Source of the DNA: Methanoculleus caldifontis | Lineage (GTDB): Archaea; Halobacteriota; Methanomicrobia; Methanomicrobiales; Methanoculleaceae | Reading direction: 5' to 3' | Assembly: GCF_032842345.1 (NCBI RefSeq) | Contig: NZ_WBKO01000003.1 | Location: 124,001-188,000, forward strand | DNA: 64,000 bases | Part shown: positions 8,536 through 17,239 of the stretch, in pieces | How positions within the stretch are numbered: the stretch's first letter is position 1 | Layout: every line of letters starts with the position of its first letter | Program-made: the position numbers and the translations under genes | The notes under the pieces: generated by a model | What the model was told of the DNA's origin: nothing | Seen by the model: only the letters and a program-made list of their open reading frames with translations | Databases searched by the model: none

Positions 8536-8817
8536 ATGCTTTTCATTGCACTGGCCAAAATGAAAGCCCCGATGAGCAAGGAAGTCATCGTTCAGAACCT
8601 GAAAGATATCGCGGCCGATACGAGAGGAGAGGTACGATACCTGGGCGTCTACTGGACGCTCGGGAGGTACGATACCGTGGCCATCTTTGAGGCCCCGAAC
8701 GAGAAAGTGGCGATGAACCTCTCCTTGAACCGGGCCGATCGGATGGAGATAGAGACTCTCGTGGCCGTCCCGAAGAAGGGGTTGCCGCTGGACTGGCCAG
8801 AAATGGTTGTTGAGTAG
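8536..8817 (+). CDS. GYD domain protein
   Basis: A 93-residue dimeric alpha-beta-barrel-type protein. The pattern LGVYWTLGRYDTVAIFEAPNE carries the GxYD element that names the GYD family; the usual length is 90-105 residues. It is cytoplasmic and of unknown biochemical role, possibly a small-ligand sensor or oxidoreductase-like fold. It has its own promoter and converges with the multi-PAS gene. The start is supported by GGTGA ten bases upstream. Confidence 0.75.
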   Translation: MLFIALAKMKAPMSKEVIVQNLKDIAADTRGEVRYLGVYWTLGRYDTVAIFEAPNEKVAMNLSLNRADRMEIETLVAVPKKGLPLDWPEMVVE

Positions 8818-8920
8818 GTTCTCCGCCCGATCCCTCTCCCGGAAGGAGGCAGATCCGCAACGGTTTTTCTCCTGCGACCGCCATGCCGGGAGAGGGCATG
8901 CCCCCACTTCAGGGGGGGAG

Positions 8921-11900
8921 TCATGTGTAGTGCTTCTTCAGGTACTCCTTCACTTTCCTTGAGACCAGCCATCCCTGGTCGAGCCGGTCGATGATCGCGT
9001 CGATGGCCCAGGCCTGCTCCATGATCTTTCTGTCGATCTCCGTATCCCCCATCTCCGCAAGGGCGACGATGACGGTGAGGGGGTTGCGGATGGAGTCGTT
9101 CAAGATCGCGAGCTGCTCGATGTTCTCCTCGATCTGGAGGAGCGCCCTCTTCTTGAGGTTTTCCAGCTGCTGCCGCTCGGAGGTGTCGCGGGCGCTTGTG
9201 AGCACCAGCTGCCGGCCGTCGATCGTCACCGGAAATGCCGTTATCTCTATGGTGAACCGGGTGCCGTCCCTGTCGACGGGGAAAAACTCAATCGGGCCGG
9301 CAGCGGTCCCGGCCGTGAGCCGACCGAGCATTATCTCTACCTTTGGCAGTTCCTCCCGCGGCACGAATCCGGCTTCGACAAGGCTCTTGCCGATGAACTC
9401 CTCCTTCAGGCTGCCCGCCAGTCTTTCGGCCGCCCGGTTCCCGTCGATCAGGATCCCGTTCATGTCGGTGAGGAAGAAGGCATCCGGGGCGCACTCGAAG
9501 AGGATCTTCAGCCGCTCCTCTGAATACCTCAGCGCCTCGTCCGCCTGTTTTCGGTCGGTCACGTCCACCAGGTTGCCGACGATCGCCGGCCGCCCCTCGA
9601 AGAGGAGGCGGGTAGCGAAGTTCTCAAGAAAGATAGCATGCCCGTCCCGATGCACCCCGCAGAATTCGTGGTGCTCCGACCCGGTCTTGCCGCGGAGCAG
9701 GGCCTGTAGCCGCCTGCGGAACTCCTCCTTCTCCTCCGGGTCGACCAGGGCGGCGTGTGTGCCGGGAGTCCGGAGCTCGTCACGTGTATAACCGAAGATC
9801 TCGGCGAACCGCGGGTTGACATACGCGAAACGGTCATCCTGATAGAGGTAGACCCCCACCGGCGAGTGCTCCACCGGGTTCCGGTAGACCTCCTCGTTCA
9901 TCGTGCGCAGGATGGCGGAGCCGATGATGCTTGCCGCCGCTTGGAGTGCGTCGAGCTCTGCCGGCGACCATATGCGCTCCCTCCGGTTCTCGTCGAACCC
10001 GATGAAACCCCACCACTGCTCGTTGACGAAGACCGGCACAACCGCGACGGACCGGATCAACCTCGGCTCGAAGTATTCCCGCTCGTAGTCGGGGAACGTC
10101 CGCACCGGCCCGGCGATCGATCCCCCGGCCGAGAGCGCCTCATGCCAGCGGGGCATCTCTCTGTAGGAAATATTCTGCGACTCCGGTTCATCGATCTCCG
10201 CAGCGACGCCCTCCGCCGTCCACTCCCATCGCTGGCTGCAGACGGGCTCGCCGGTCCCGGGGTCCTTACCGTTCTCAAAGACGTAGACCCTGCTGACGTC
10301 GGTGGCCCTGCCGAACCGCTCGAGAACCTCCGGCATCTGCCCCTTCCAGTCCGTCTCCTTGAGGAATTTGTCCGCCGCAAAGTTCACCGCGCCCATGATG
10401 GCATCGTGCCGGCGGAGAGCCTCGGACGCCTTCTTCCGCCCGGTGATATCCTCAAAGAGGTAGAGCCTCCCGAAATACCGGTTATCCTGATCGCGGATCT
10501 GTGTGGAGACCCGCCGGATATGCCGCCCGTCAATGAACTCGATCTCGTCTTCGACCACGGCGCGGTTCTCTTCATCCTGGAGCGGTGCGCTGGACGCATC
10601 GACCGCTGCCGGGTCACGGGTGAGCGGGATGCAGAGGGGGATGATATCGCTGTTCTTGAGGTCCCCAGCCCGCATCTCATCCTCCAGGTGCGAGAGCCCC
10701 CACATCTCGCAGAACCTGCTGTTGAAGTAGAGGATGGTGTCGGTCCGATTGTCGACGACGTAATAGGCGAGCGGGGAGGCCTGCGCCATCCGGGAGAGGA
10801 GGGCTTCGTTCCACCGGAGCCGCTCTTCCACCTGCCGCTCCCCGGTCACGTCGCGGCCGCATCCCACGGTCCCGATCGTCCGCCCGCTCTCGTCACGAAA
10901 CGGTGCCTTGCTGACGTCGAGGAAGAGGAACTCCCCCCTGACGTTCCCGAACTCGTCGAACCGCGCCGGCTCTCCGTTTTCCATGACGATCGTATCGGAG
11001 TCCCGGCAGATCTCGCCGAAAGTGTGCCAGGCCGGGTCGTCGGGCCGGGCCTGCTGCTCGCGTTCGGCAAAGAAGAGGTCCGTCCGGCCGAGCGGCTCAT
11101 CGGTGTCTGCCGCGTTGAGGAGTTTCTCGCAGATGGCCTTGTTCGCAAAGAGGTATCGCCCCTCCATGTCTTTTGCCCATATGAGGTCCGGCACGTTGTC
11201 GCACATCATCCGGACGAGGCGGTAGAGGTCGCGGTACCGCTGGTTGGTCCGGGCGAGTTCGCCCTCGACGCTCTTCCTCCCGGTGATGTCGCGGAGCGTG
11301 ACGAGGTTTGCTTCCCGCCCGTTGAACGGGACTCTCGTGCCGAGCCCCTCGACCCACTTCTCGTTCCCCTGAAGGTCCCGCATCAGGTAGTGGGCGAGGT
11401 AGCCGTCGTGCCCGGACAGGACGTTTGCCAGATCCCGGACGACGGCCTCGGCGTAGTCGGGATGGACGAACTCCATCGGGGTTCTGCCGAGCAGGTCGTC
11501 CGGGGAGGTGAGGCCGACAAGCGTTGCGGCGGCGCTGTTGGCAAAGAGGGCGGTGCCGTCCCGGTCGAGGATGAGGACGGCGTCGGGCATGGCCTTGCAG
11601 ATCTGCTGGATCTCTGCGGTTTGCGTCCGAGAAGAGACGATACAGACTATCTCCGTCTCCGGGAGGGAGGATGCGGCGATTGTCACGGGCAGGAGCGTAC
11701 CGTCCCGGCGGGCGAGAGTGGCGGGATAATCCGCGACCGCGTTCCGGTCGTTAAGTTTCCGGCAGAATTGTTCTCGTTGTGCTGCATCCGGCCATATGCT
11801 TGAGAGCGTGAGGGAGGCGAGGTCCTCCGGCAGGTAGCCGAGCATGCCGGCGAAAGCATCGGTGAGCCGGGAGATGCTGAGTGTTTGCGGGTTGAAGGTG

Positions 11901-11968
11901 AACGTGCCTGCCGATCTGTCCTTTTGCCGACATTCGGGCAGATCGGGTGTCCGGGTACCCTTGCTCAT
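8921..11968 (-). CDS. Multi-PAS/GAF signalling protein without a kinase ATPase domain
   Basis: A 1015-residue soluble sensor. Approximate order: PAS 15-110, PAS 120-235, PAS 250-385, PAS 390-515, GAF 530-690, PAS 695-810, PAS 812-930, then a short coiled helix to the end. Repeated D-TGRK or D-TERQ phrases mark PAS ends. The last segment, LAILNDSIRNPLTVIVALAE, resembles the histidine-kinase dimerisation helix of methanogen PAS kinases, but Ser replaces the phospho-accepting His and no N, G1 or G2 ATP-binding boxes follow. It therefore probably senses and interacts rather than phosphorylates. The ATG has a TATA candidate GAGTATAAGG about 30 bases upstream. Confidence 0.8.
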   Translation of the reverse strand: MSKGTRTPDLPECRQKDRSAGTFTFNPQTLSISRLTDAFAGMLGYLPEDLASLTLSSIWPDAAQREQFCRKLNDRNAVADYPATLARRDGTLLPVTIAASSLPETEIVCIVSSRTQTAEIQQICKAMPDAVLILDRDGTALFANSAAATLVGLTSPDDLLGRTPMEFVHPDYAEAVVRDLANVLSGHDGYLAHYLMRDLQGNEKWVEGLGTRVPFNGREANLVTLRDITGRKSVEGELARTNQRYRDLYRLVRMMCDNVPDLIWAKDMEGRYLFANKAICEKLLNAADTDEPLGRTDLFFAEREQQARPDDPAWHTFGEICRDSDTIVMENGEPARFDEFGNVRGEFLFLDVSKAPFRDESGRTIGTVGCGRDVTGERQVEERLRWNEALLSRMAQASPLAYYVVDNRTDTILYFNSRFCEMWGLSHLEDEMRAGDLKNSDIIPLCIPLTRDPAAVDASSAPLQDEENRAVVEDEIEFIDGRHIRRVSTQIRDQDNRYFGRLYLFEDITGRKKASEALRRHDAIMGAVNFAADKFLKETDWKGQMPEVLERFGRATDVSRVYVFENGKDPGTGEPVCSQRWEWTAEGVAAEIDEPESQNISYREMPRWHEALSAGGSIAGPVRTFPDYEREYFEPRLIRSVAVVPVFVNEQWWGFIGFDENRRERIWSPAELDALQAAASIIGSAILRTMNEEVYRNPVEHSPVGVYLYQDDRFAYVNPRFAEIFGYTRDELRTPGTHAALVDPEEKEEFRRRLQALLRGKTGSEHHEFCGVHRDGHAIFLENFATRLLFEGRPAIVGNLVDVTDRKQADEALRYSEERLKILFECAPDAFFLTDMNGILIDGNRAAERLAGSLKEEFIGKSLVEAGFVPREELPKVEIMLGRLTAGTAAGPIEFFPVDRDGTRFTIEITAFPVTIDGRQLVLTSARDTSERQQLENLKKRALLQIEENIEQLAILNDSIRNPLTVIVALAEMGDTEIDRKIMEQAWAIDAIIDRLDQGWLVSRKVKEYLKKHYT

Positions 11969-12205
11969 CGTAGTCAGAAATCTATTTGGCCTCCTTCCTT
12001 ATACTCGTGCCTATTTTTCAACCGATAGCCGATCGGAGTCTGGTCCGGACGTTGTGAGTTTCGGGCAGGGGGCTGCTATGGGGGTTCGCTCCTCTGGATT
12101 GTGCGGGCCTGCTGGAGGACGGCGTATCTGTGGGTGCCGGTGCATCCCCCTGCCGGGCTCCCGGTTGCCTTCGACAGGGGTTGTCGCCCCCTATCAAAGC
12201 AGTTT

Positions 12206-12859
12206 TTATGTCCGGACCGATCGGGGCTTTACCAACACGGCGTACTCGACTGGAGCACTCGACGCGACGGCAGAGTCCCGGACCACGTTGAGCTCTGCCG
12301 GCACAAGCCCCGTCCCTTCGACGAGGTCCCGGACGGAGCAGAAACTCACGGGGGGCAGGTGCCCCCGCCACGCGATTAGGGCCCGCAGGAGGAATTTCGC
12401 CTTGCCGATCCCCGGAAGAAGCAGGATGTTGGGATTTGCGACGATCAACCTGCCGCCGGGCTTTAAGATCCGGTGGCTCTCCCGCAGGGCCTGTACTTTG
12501 TCGTCCACGCAGGGAATGACGAACCCGGCGAAGATTGTATCGAACGATGCGTCCGCAAACGGGGTGTGCTGGCAATCGACGTTCTGGAACCGGACGTTGC
12601 TGCAGCCTTTCAGGTGCTCTTCGGCCATCCGGAGCATATCGTCGGAGAAGTCCGTCGCGACCACGCTCTCTGCTCTCTCCGCGAGCGTTCTGGTGAAGTA
12701 GCCGGTCCCGCACCCGAACTCGACGACTACACCGAGATCCTTCTCTTTCTTCAGCAGCTTGTTCACGAGCGGGCGGGTATTCCCCCCGAGCGAGGCATCT
12801 ACCGAGGTGTCGTAAGTGGGCGACGACCTCGACCAGTATTCCACCTTTGCTTTTGCCAT
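12206..12859 (-). CDS. Class I SAM-dependent methyltransferase
   Basis: A 217-residue UbiE/Methyltransf_11-type enzyme. The SAM-binding motif I is VVEFGCGTGYF (about residues 44-54), the acidic strand-2 end is VVATDFSDDM, and FDTIFAGFVIPC and LKPGGRLIVANP are motifs II and III. The substrate cannot be told; it could be a small molecule, lipid or quinone-like acceptor. GGGGGAG eight to thirteen bases upstream supports the start. It stands between the PAS protein and a broken transporter and is probably monocistronic. Confidence 0.8.
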   Translation of the reverse strand: MAKAKVEYWSRSSPTYDTSVDASLGGNTRPLVNKLLKKEKDLGVVVEFGCGTGYFTRTLAERAESVVATDFSDDMLRMAEEHLKGCSNVRFQNVDCQHTPFADASFDTIFAGFVIPCVDDKVQALRESHRILKPGGRLIVANPNILLLPGIGKAKFLLRALIAWRGHLPPVSFCSVRDLVEGTGLVPAELNVVRDSAVASSAPVEYAVLVKPRSVRT

Positions 12860-12961
12860 GCGGTTTCTCCCCCGTACTCCGACTGTTGCTCATGGGTTAT
12901 ATTCTCAGGGGCGGGGGTAGTGCGTTCGCCGTGGAGGGGGCCGGGCAGGGGCACAAAATTG

Positions 12962-13138
12962 ATGCTCGCTGTCGGGACCACCCGGTTCAACTTCGCGGTC
13001 GCGCTGGCGATGGCGGCCCTCAACTTCACCGACCCGGACGCTAGGACAATGATCCTGGTCATGGCACCTGCCGGTCTCCTGCTGCAGATGTTCGTTGCCG
13101 GGGAGCCCTGGAAGCGGGCGGAGGCACCGCTGGGGTGA
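12962..13138 (+). pseudogene. C-terminal fragment of a membrane transporter
   Basis: A 58-codon stretch reads TTRFNFAVALAMAALNFTDP, then two hydrophobic segments ending in GEPWKRAEAPLG. The style resembles the last helices of bile-acid:sodium symporter or ACR3-like carriers, but nothing upstream encodes the rest. The DNA at 13097-13195 is repeated imperfectly at 15981-16062, so both are scraps of related genes. The assignment to a transporter family is tentative. Confidence 0.4.
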
Positions 13139-13227
13139 GGAACAAAGAGGCGAGGGCGTATTTCTTGTTCTGCGCTTCCGGGGCGATCGATCGAGGGAGA
13201 ATGCCGGTAAAAGAAGATAGTAGTCTT

Positions 13228-14715
13228 TTATCTCCCTGATCGACGTCTTGCGAGAACGATTGCTGAGATACCGAGGGCGGCAATCAGTGACCACAGGGAA
13301 AGGGGGGCCGAGGGGCCGGGCGCCTGTGCGGATGCATCCGCCTGTCCGGGAAGGAGTCCGGCCTCCTCATCTCCGAGTGTGAAGAAACAGACATTCCCTT
13401 GCTGATCTAACCCGGTGATAGCGATCCCCCCGACGATGGGCCGGAGGTCGATGGTGCTGCTCACATTCTCAACGGTCATCTGCCACAGGGTCTGCCCGGC
13501 GTCATCGAGACGTACGAGCCGCTCGTCCTGGCCTGAATACGGACGCTCCGCAATAACGCATCCTCCGTCTCGCGTGGATGTCATGGCGTGGAATAGACCA
13601 GGGTTCTTCTCGCCGATGCTCTGTATCCAGTCGAGGTTCCCCGACGGCAGGAGTTTTGCGACCACGGAAGAGCCGCCTCCATTGCGCTGCGCTAGGTCGC
13701 CGTCTTTCGACAGTGTAACGCCGAGAATGATATATTCGCCGTCCGGCGTCCGGACGGCCCCTGTCGCTCTGTCTAAACTGCTTCCCCCGATCGCCTTCTG
13801 CCATTTCAGATTCCCGCCGGAGTCCACGTTGAGTATCCAGATGTCCCTCGATCCGTGGCTGCCGGACACGTCGCCATCCATCGACCGTGCGTCTCCAAGC
13901 ACGACGTAACCGCCGTCCCCATCCGGAATGATGGCATAGGCCAGTTCGCTGTCCGTCCCGCCATATGTCTTCTGCCATTCCACCTCGCCCTTTGAGTCCA
14001 GTTTCACGATCCAGATGTCAAGATAGGACGACATGGTTACTTCGGCAAATAGTTCATCCGGAATCGATGAAATCGGCAGTCCCTCCACCATCTCCTTTTT
14101 CTTATCGGCGCTCATGAGATGGTTCGTATAGTCGTCCCTGTTGAGGGCCTGCCCGACGAAAACGTAGCCGCCATCACGGGCAGGAATAATCTCGATCCCC
14201 ATCCCGTAGTCTGTGCCGCCGATGGCATCCTTGCGCCACTGAATCTCGCCTTTCGGACTCAACTTGACCAGCCATGTCGTGCTGCCGGTAGCGATGTCCG
14301 TACGATACTTCCCGTAGGACTCGTTGTAGCCGAGGACCAGGTATCCGCCGTCGGCGCTCTGGATCAGGGACCTCGCATAAACCGGCGTATCCCCGAGTGT
14401 CACCTGCCACAGCACCACACCGGCTTTGCTCATTTCGCCCGCCACGATGTCCCGTGCCGATTCGCCCTGATTGTCGATATAACTCCCTGTACACCCCAGG
14501 TACACGTATCCGCCGTCCGGCGTCTTAAGGAGGCTTTCCAGGTAGACTTCAGGCACGCCGGCGACGGTTATCCAGGACGTGACCTCGGGGGCATCCGATG
14601 AGTTTACCAGGGACTGCTCCGGTGCGGCAGATGCGGGCTGGACACATATTAAGAGGAGGATGGTCAAAATGCCGGCAATTCCATAACAGCGATCTCTCAA
14701 GCGAGATTTAATCAT
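13228..14715 (-). CDS. Secreted beta-propeller surface protein with C-terminal anchor
   Basis: A 495-residue protein. A signal peptide (residues 1-32, ending SASAAP) is followed by about six to seven repeats with D-GGY(V/L)-LG and W-K-GG words, the blade pattern of PQQ/Kelch-like propellers. The C terminus is SAPLSLWSLIAALGISAIVL followed by an Arg-rich tail, an archaeosortase-like or simple membrane anchor. The ATG at 14715 was preferred to upstream codons because the signal peptide begins there and GGTGG lies upstream. It is likely displayed on the outer face of the cell. The role is unknown; adhesion or carbohydrate binding are options. Confidence 0.75.
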   Translation of the reverse strand: MIKSRLRDRCYGIAGILTILLLICVQPASAAPEQSLVNSSDAPEVTSWITVAGVPEVYLESLLKTPDGGYVYLGCTGSYIDNQGESARDIVAGEMSKAGVVLWQVTLGDTPVYARSLIQSADGGYLVLGYNESYGKYRTDIATGSTTWLVKLSPKGEIQWRKDAIGGTDYGMGIEIIPARDGGYVFVGQALNRDDYTNHLMSADKKKEMVEGLPISSIPDELFAEVTMSSYLDIWIVKLDSKGEVEWQKTYGGTDSELAYAIIPDGDGGYVVLGDARSMDGDVSGSHGSRDIWILNVDSGGNLKWQKAIGGSSLDRATGAVRTPDGEYIILGVTLSKDGDLAQRNGGGSSVVAKLLPSGNLDWIQSIGEKNPGLFHAMTSTRDGGCVIAERPYSGQDERLVRLDDAGQTLWQMTVENVSSTIDLRPIVGGIAITGLDQQGNVCFFTLGDEEAGLLPGQADASAQAPGPSAPLSLWSLIAALGISAIVLARRRSGR

Positions 14716-14929
14716 GAGACATTTTATCCCACCTCGCGTGGCAAAAATCTTTCCAAATGAGGCGTGGTTTCCGGCTGCGGCACCCGTCTCCCGCGTCGGC
14801 ATTGTAGTTCTCCGTGAGGATCGTGTGCGTTCGGGAAAAACGTTCCAGATAAGTGAGAATTGGGAGGGGCTTCTCGGCCGAGACCGATTACTGCCTATGG
14901 TGGGCACAGGTGGCTATAAAACTGCTACG

Positions 14930-15712
14930 TTAACGTCGCCGGACCTCGAACTCGTCGCCGAGCTCTTTTTTCAGATCCTCATACAGTTCTGTCGCGGCTT
15001 TATCAAAGCGCTCGTTTTCTTCATCGGTCCAGGGGCTGGCGCCCCCAGGGTTGTCCCAATCAAGAGCGGTATCGTGCCACTGGATCATCGCTTCCACGCG
15101 TTCTTTCATCCGGGGCGCGAGGGGCAAATTATCGATGTTTATTGCATAGCCGTATTTTTCATGGGCCCTGATATTCTCTCCCCATAGGCATGGCCCTCTC
15201 CACTCAAACCAATAGTTAAGCACGTACTTATCGTAGTATTCCCATTCCACGCACCAGACTTCGATAAGTTCATCTGCATCGGGGTACTCTTTCCTGAACG
15301 CCTCTCTACTCGTACCGGACGCTATACTTTTCCTGGCAATGATATCTCCATCGCTAAAGACCAGGATTCTTCTGAAATCCCAGGAAGAAGGGTGGCGGAA
15401 CGGGGATTTTTTACACTGTTCCCACATCAGCGGTCCGGAGTAGTAGATCCCATTCGGACCTTCGGTCAGCACTTGCTCGTAATTGATACCATAAAAAGAT
15501 CTCAGTTCGGCACTCAGCGTGCAGATGTCCGGAACTGCCTCAAAATGAAAGAATACCCCGCCCGGAAGAATCGTTCGAGGAGCAGACGCAATGATGTTTC
15601 CATATTTCATCTGCTTAATTTTCTGATCCTGCAGATCAATATGCTCGTCCGAGTAGGTGAGGCTCTCGCGAAAGTCTCTATATGCCCCTTTATTTAGAAC
15701 AAGTATCTTCAT
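14930..15712 (-). CDS. Hypothetical protein, 260 residues
   Basis: A soluble acidic protein that was not recognised. It is rich in aromatic residues, with EVWCVEWEYYDKYVLNYWFE in the middle and GGASPWTDEENERFDKAA near the C terminus; the end is a charged helix. It has no membrane segment or signal. An AT-rich promoter (AGAATAAAAGTTATTG) lies about 35 bases upstream. Base composition is lower in GC than nearby housekeeping genes. It sits between the two duplicated transporter scraps, which hints at acquisition as a unit with, or next to, the beta-propeller gene. Confidence 0.6.
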   Translation of the reverse strand: MKILVLNKGAYRDFRESLTYSDEHIDLQDQKIKQMKYGNIIASAPRTILPGGVFFHFEAVPDICTLSAELRSFYGINYEQVLTEGPNGIYYSGPLMWEQCKKSPFRHPSSWDFRRILVFSDGDIIARKSIASGTSREAFRKEYPDADELIEVWCVEWEYYDKYVLNYWFEWRGPCLWGENIRAHEKYGYAINIDNLPLAPRMKERVEAMIQWHDTALDWDNPGGASPWTDEENERFDKAATELYEDLKKELGDEFEVRRR

Positions 15713-16140
15713 ACCAGCCGCAGTTGAGGTTCACTCAATAACTTTTATTCTTTGCGACTTGTAAATCGAATTCTTTGATTTTCATCCTTGAGCAATCGTG
15801 TTTTGACAATGCGAGGTGAAAACCCTATCCAAAGTCAACAGTTAATCAGGGCTTCAGCAGGCCAATCTTCACCTCTAAATTCGGCTTATGAGGTTCTGTC
15901 ACGAATCCGTTGATGAGGCCGGCGTCGTTGCAAGTGAGTTTGCGGTGCTTATCGGTCTCGTGCACTGATGCCGGTCACCGGGGAGCCCAAGGAGCGGGCG
16001 GAGGCACCGCAGAAATGGGGAGCGAAGAGAAGATCTGCGCCTCCGGGGGGAAGCGATCGAGACTAGACTGCTGGAAGGAGGGCGCACGTCGTCGGGAACA
16101 GCGCAACCGGCCTGCGAATCTCCTCGCCGGATGACTGCAG
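15713..16140. pseudogene. Gap with an inverted repeat and a second transporter scrap
   Basis: No intact gene is seen. GAGGTGAA at 15813-15820 and TTCACCTC at 15868-15875 form a perfect 8-bp inverted repeat with a 47-base loop. From 15909 a frame reads DEAGVVASEFAVLIGLVH before a stop, then the segment 15981-16062 repeats 13097-13195 with small changes (shared core GAGCGGGCGGAGGCACCG versus AAGCGGGCGGAGGCACCG). This is a degraded copy of the same gene end. Confidence 0.4.
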
Positions 16141-16150
16141 TTTATTTATA
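16141..16150 (+). promoter_or_regulatory. TATA box of the molybdoprotein operon
   Basis: TTTATTTATA lies 55 bases before the ATG at 16205 and predicts a leader near 30 bases. GGAGGA is placed seven bases before that ATG. Confidence 0.5.
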
Positions 16151-16204
16151 CGGGCCGGGTGCCACACACCAGCAGATCCTGGAATCATATATGGAGGAAC
16201 GTTC

Positions 16205-16879
16205 ATGCGCACGGCTCAGATCGTGGTCATACTGCTGATCGGCGTCATCGCCGTCCTCTACGCCCTCGACTTGGCGGGGGACGGACAGGGAGTGACGGAT
16301 CTTGCACCTGCGGAGGTGCGGGAGTACCAGGGGGAGCAGCTCTCCTCGATTACAGATTTTCGTGAGAACTCGATCCGCGGTCCGCAGTACGTGAATGCAA
16401 GCACGTATACGCTCACCGTCGACGGGCTGGTGGAGGACCGGGAGGAATACTCCTACGATGCGCTCATGGAACGGTTCCCCCGCTACCGCAAGGTCGTTAC
16501 CCTCTACTGCGTGGAAGGCTGGGACGTCACCATCCTCTGGGAGGGGATACGGGTGGAGGACCTCCTTTTGGAGGCAGGGGTAAAACCGGGGGCGAATACG
16601 GTCATCTTCTACGCTGCGGACGGCTACTCTTCCTCGCTTCCCCTCGCCTACATCGAGGACAGGGACATCCTGCTGGCCTATGCCATGAACAACGTCACCC
16701 TGCCGGCGGAGCGGGGGTTCCCCTTCCAGCTGGTGGCCGAGGACCGCTGGGGCTATAAGTGGGTGAAATGGGTGACCCGGATCGAGGTATCCGACGATGC
16801 GAACTACCGCGGCTACTGGGAGAGCCGGGGGTATTCGAACAACGGGAGCCTCGACCGGTCTTTCTTCGACCGGGGATAG
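16205..16879 (+). CDS. Membrane-anchored sulfite-oxidase-fold molybdopterin protein (MsrP-like)
   Basis: A 224-residue protein. Residues 5-22 form an N-terminal membrane anchor or signal; the rest is the oxidoreductase molybdopterin-binding domain. Cys102 in LYCVEGWD is the expected Mo ligand, and GFPFQLVAEDRWGYKWVKWV near residue 180 is the conserved end of the domain. It is shorter than YedY/MsrP (about 300) but close to archaeal members. It should face outward and reduce or oxidise an oxygenated small molecule or oxidised methionine. The next gene, 12 bases on, encodes a small membrane partner, suggesting a two-subunit electron transfer unit. Confidence 0.75.
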   Translation: MRTAQIVVILLIGVIAVLYALDLAGDGQGVTDLAPAEVREYQGEQLSSITDFRENSIRGPQYVNASTYTLTVDGLVEDREEYSYDALMERFPRYRKVVTLYCVEGWDVTILWEGIRVEDLLLEAGVKPGANTVIFYAADGYSSSLPLAYIEDRDILLAYAMNNVTLPAERGFPFQLVAEDRWGYKWVKWVTRIEVSDDANYRGYWESRGYSNNGSLDRSFFDRG

Positions 16880-16891
16880 GGAGGAAGAGGG

Positions 16892-17119
16892 ATGGTGCGG
16901 TTCGCCTACCGGAAACTGGTCTCCCGGACCCTCCTCGTATTAACGCTCCTCTTCGTGATCAGCGGCTTTGGGATCACGGAACCCTGGCTCGTCCGGTCCC
17001 TGACGTTCGGGCTTCTCGATAAGGCGCTCTCCCAGCAGATCCACTTCCTCCTCTGGGGCCCGTTCCTGATCGTGCTGGTGCTGCACCTGTACTACTCCTG
17101 CGGGATCTTCAGGAGGTGA
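16892..17119 (+). CDS. Small membrane protein, possible heme b partner of the molybdoprotein
   Basis: A 75-residue protein with two membrane helices (about 12-30 and 48-68). The second helix carries QQIHFLLWGPFLIVLVLHLY, placing His51 and His65 fourteen residues apart on one helix, a spacing used for axial heme ligands in cytochrome b-like proteins. MsrP partners (MsrQ) are much larger six-helix cytochromes, so this would be a minimal relative, perhaps working as an oligomer. GGGAGGAAGAGGG precedes the ATG. The heme assignment is inference. Confidence 0.55.
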   Translation: MVRFAYRKLVSRTLLVLTLLFVISGFGITEPWLVRSLTFGLLDKALSQQIHFLLWGPFLIVLVLHLYYSCGIFRR

Positions 17120-17239
17120 TGCCCGTTGCGATGATGCCTCCCCGGGAGCCGGAGGAGCGCGATGGGGTCCCGGGATACCGTTCACATCATCGAGATGTTC
17201 GGTTTTGCGAGCCATGTTCGTTCGGAGCCTGCCGGGGTG

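Noticed and set aside
9755-11803. Long plus-strand frame opposite the multi-PAS gene
   Set aside because: The product is rich in Val, Pro, Glu and Arg without domain structure; the PAS/GAF reading on the other strand is certain.
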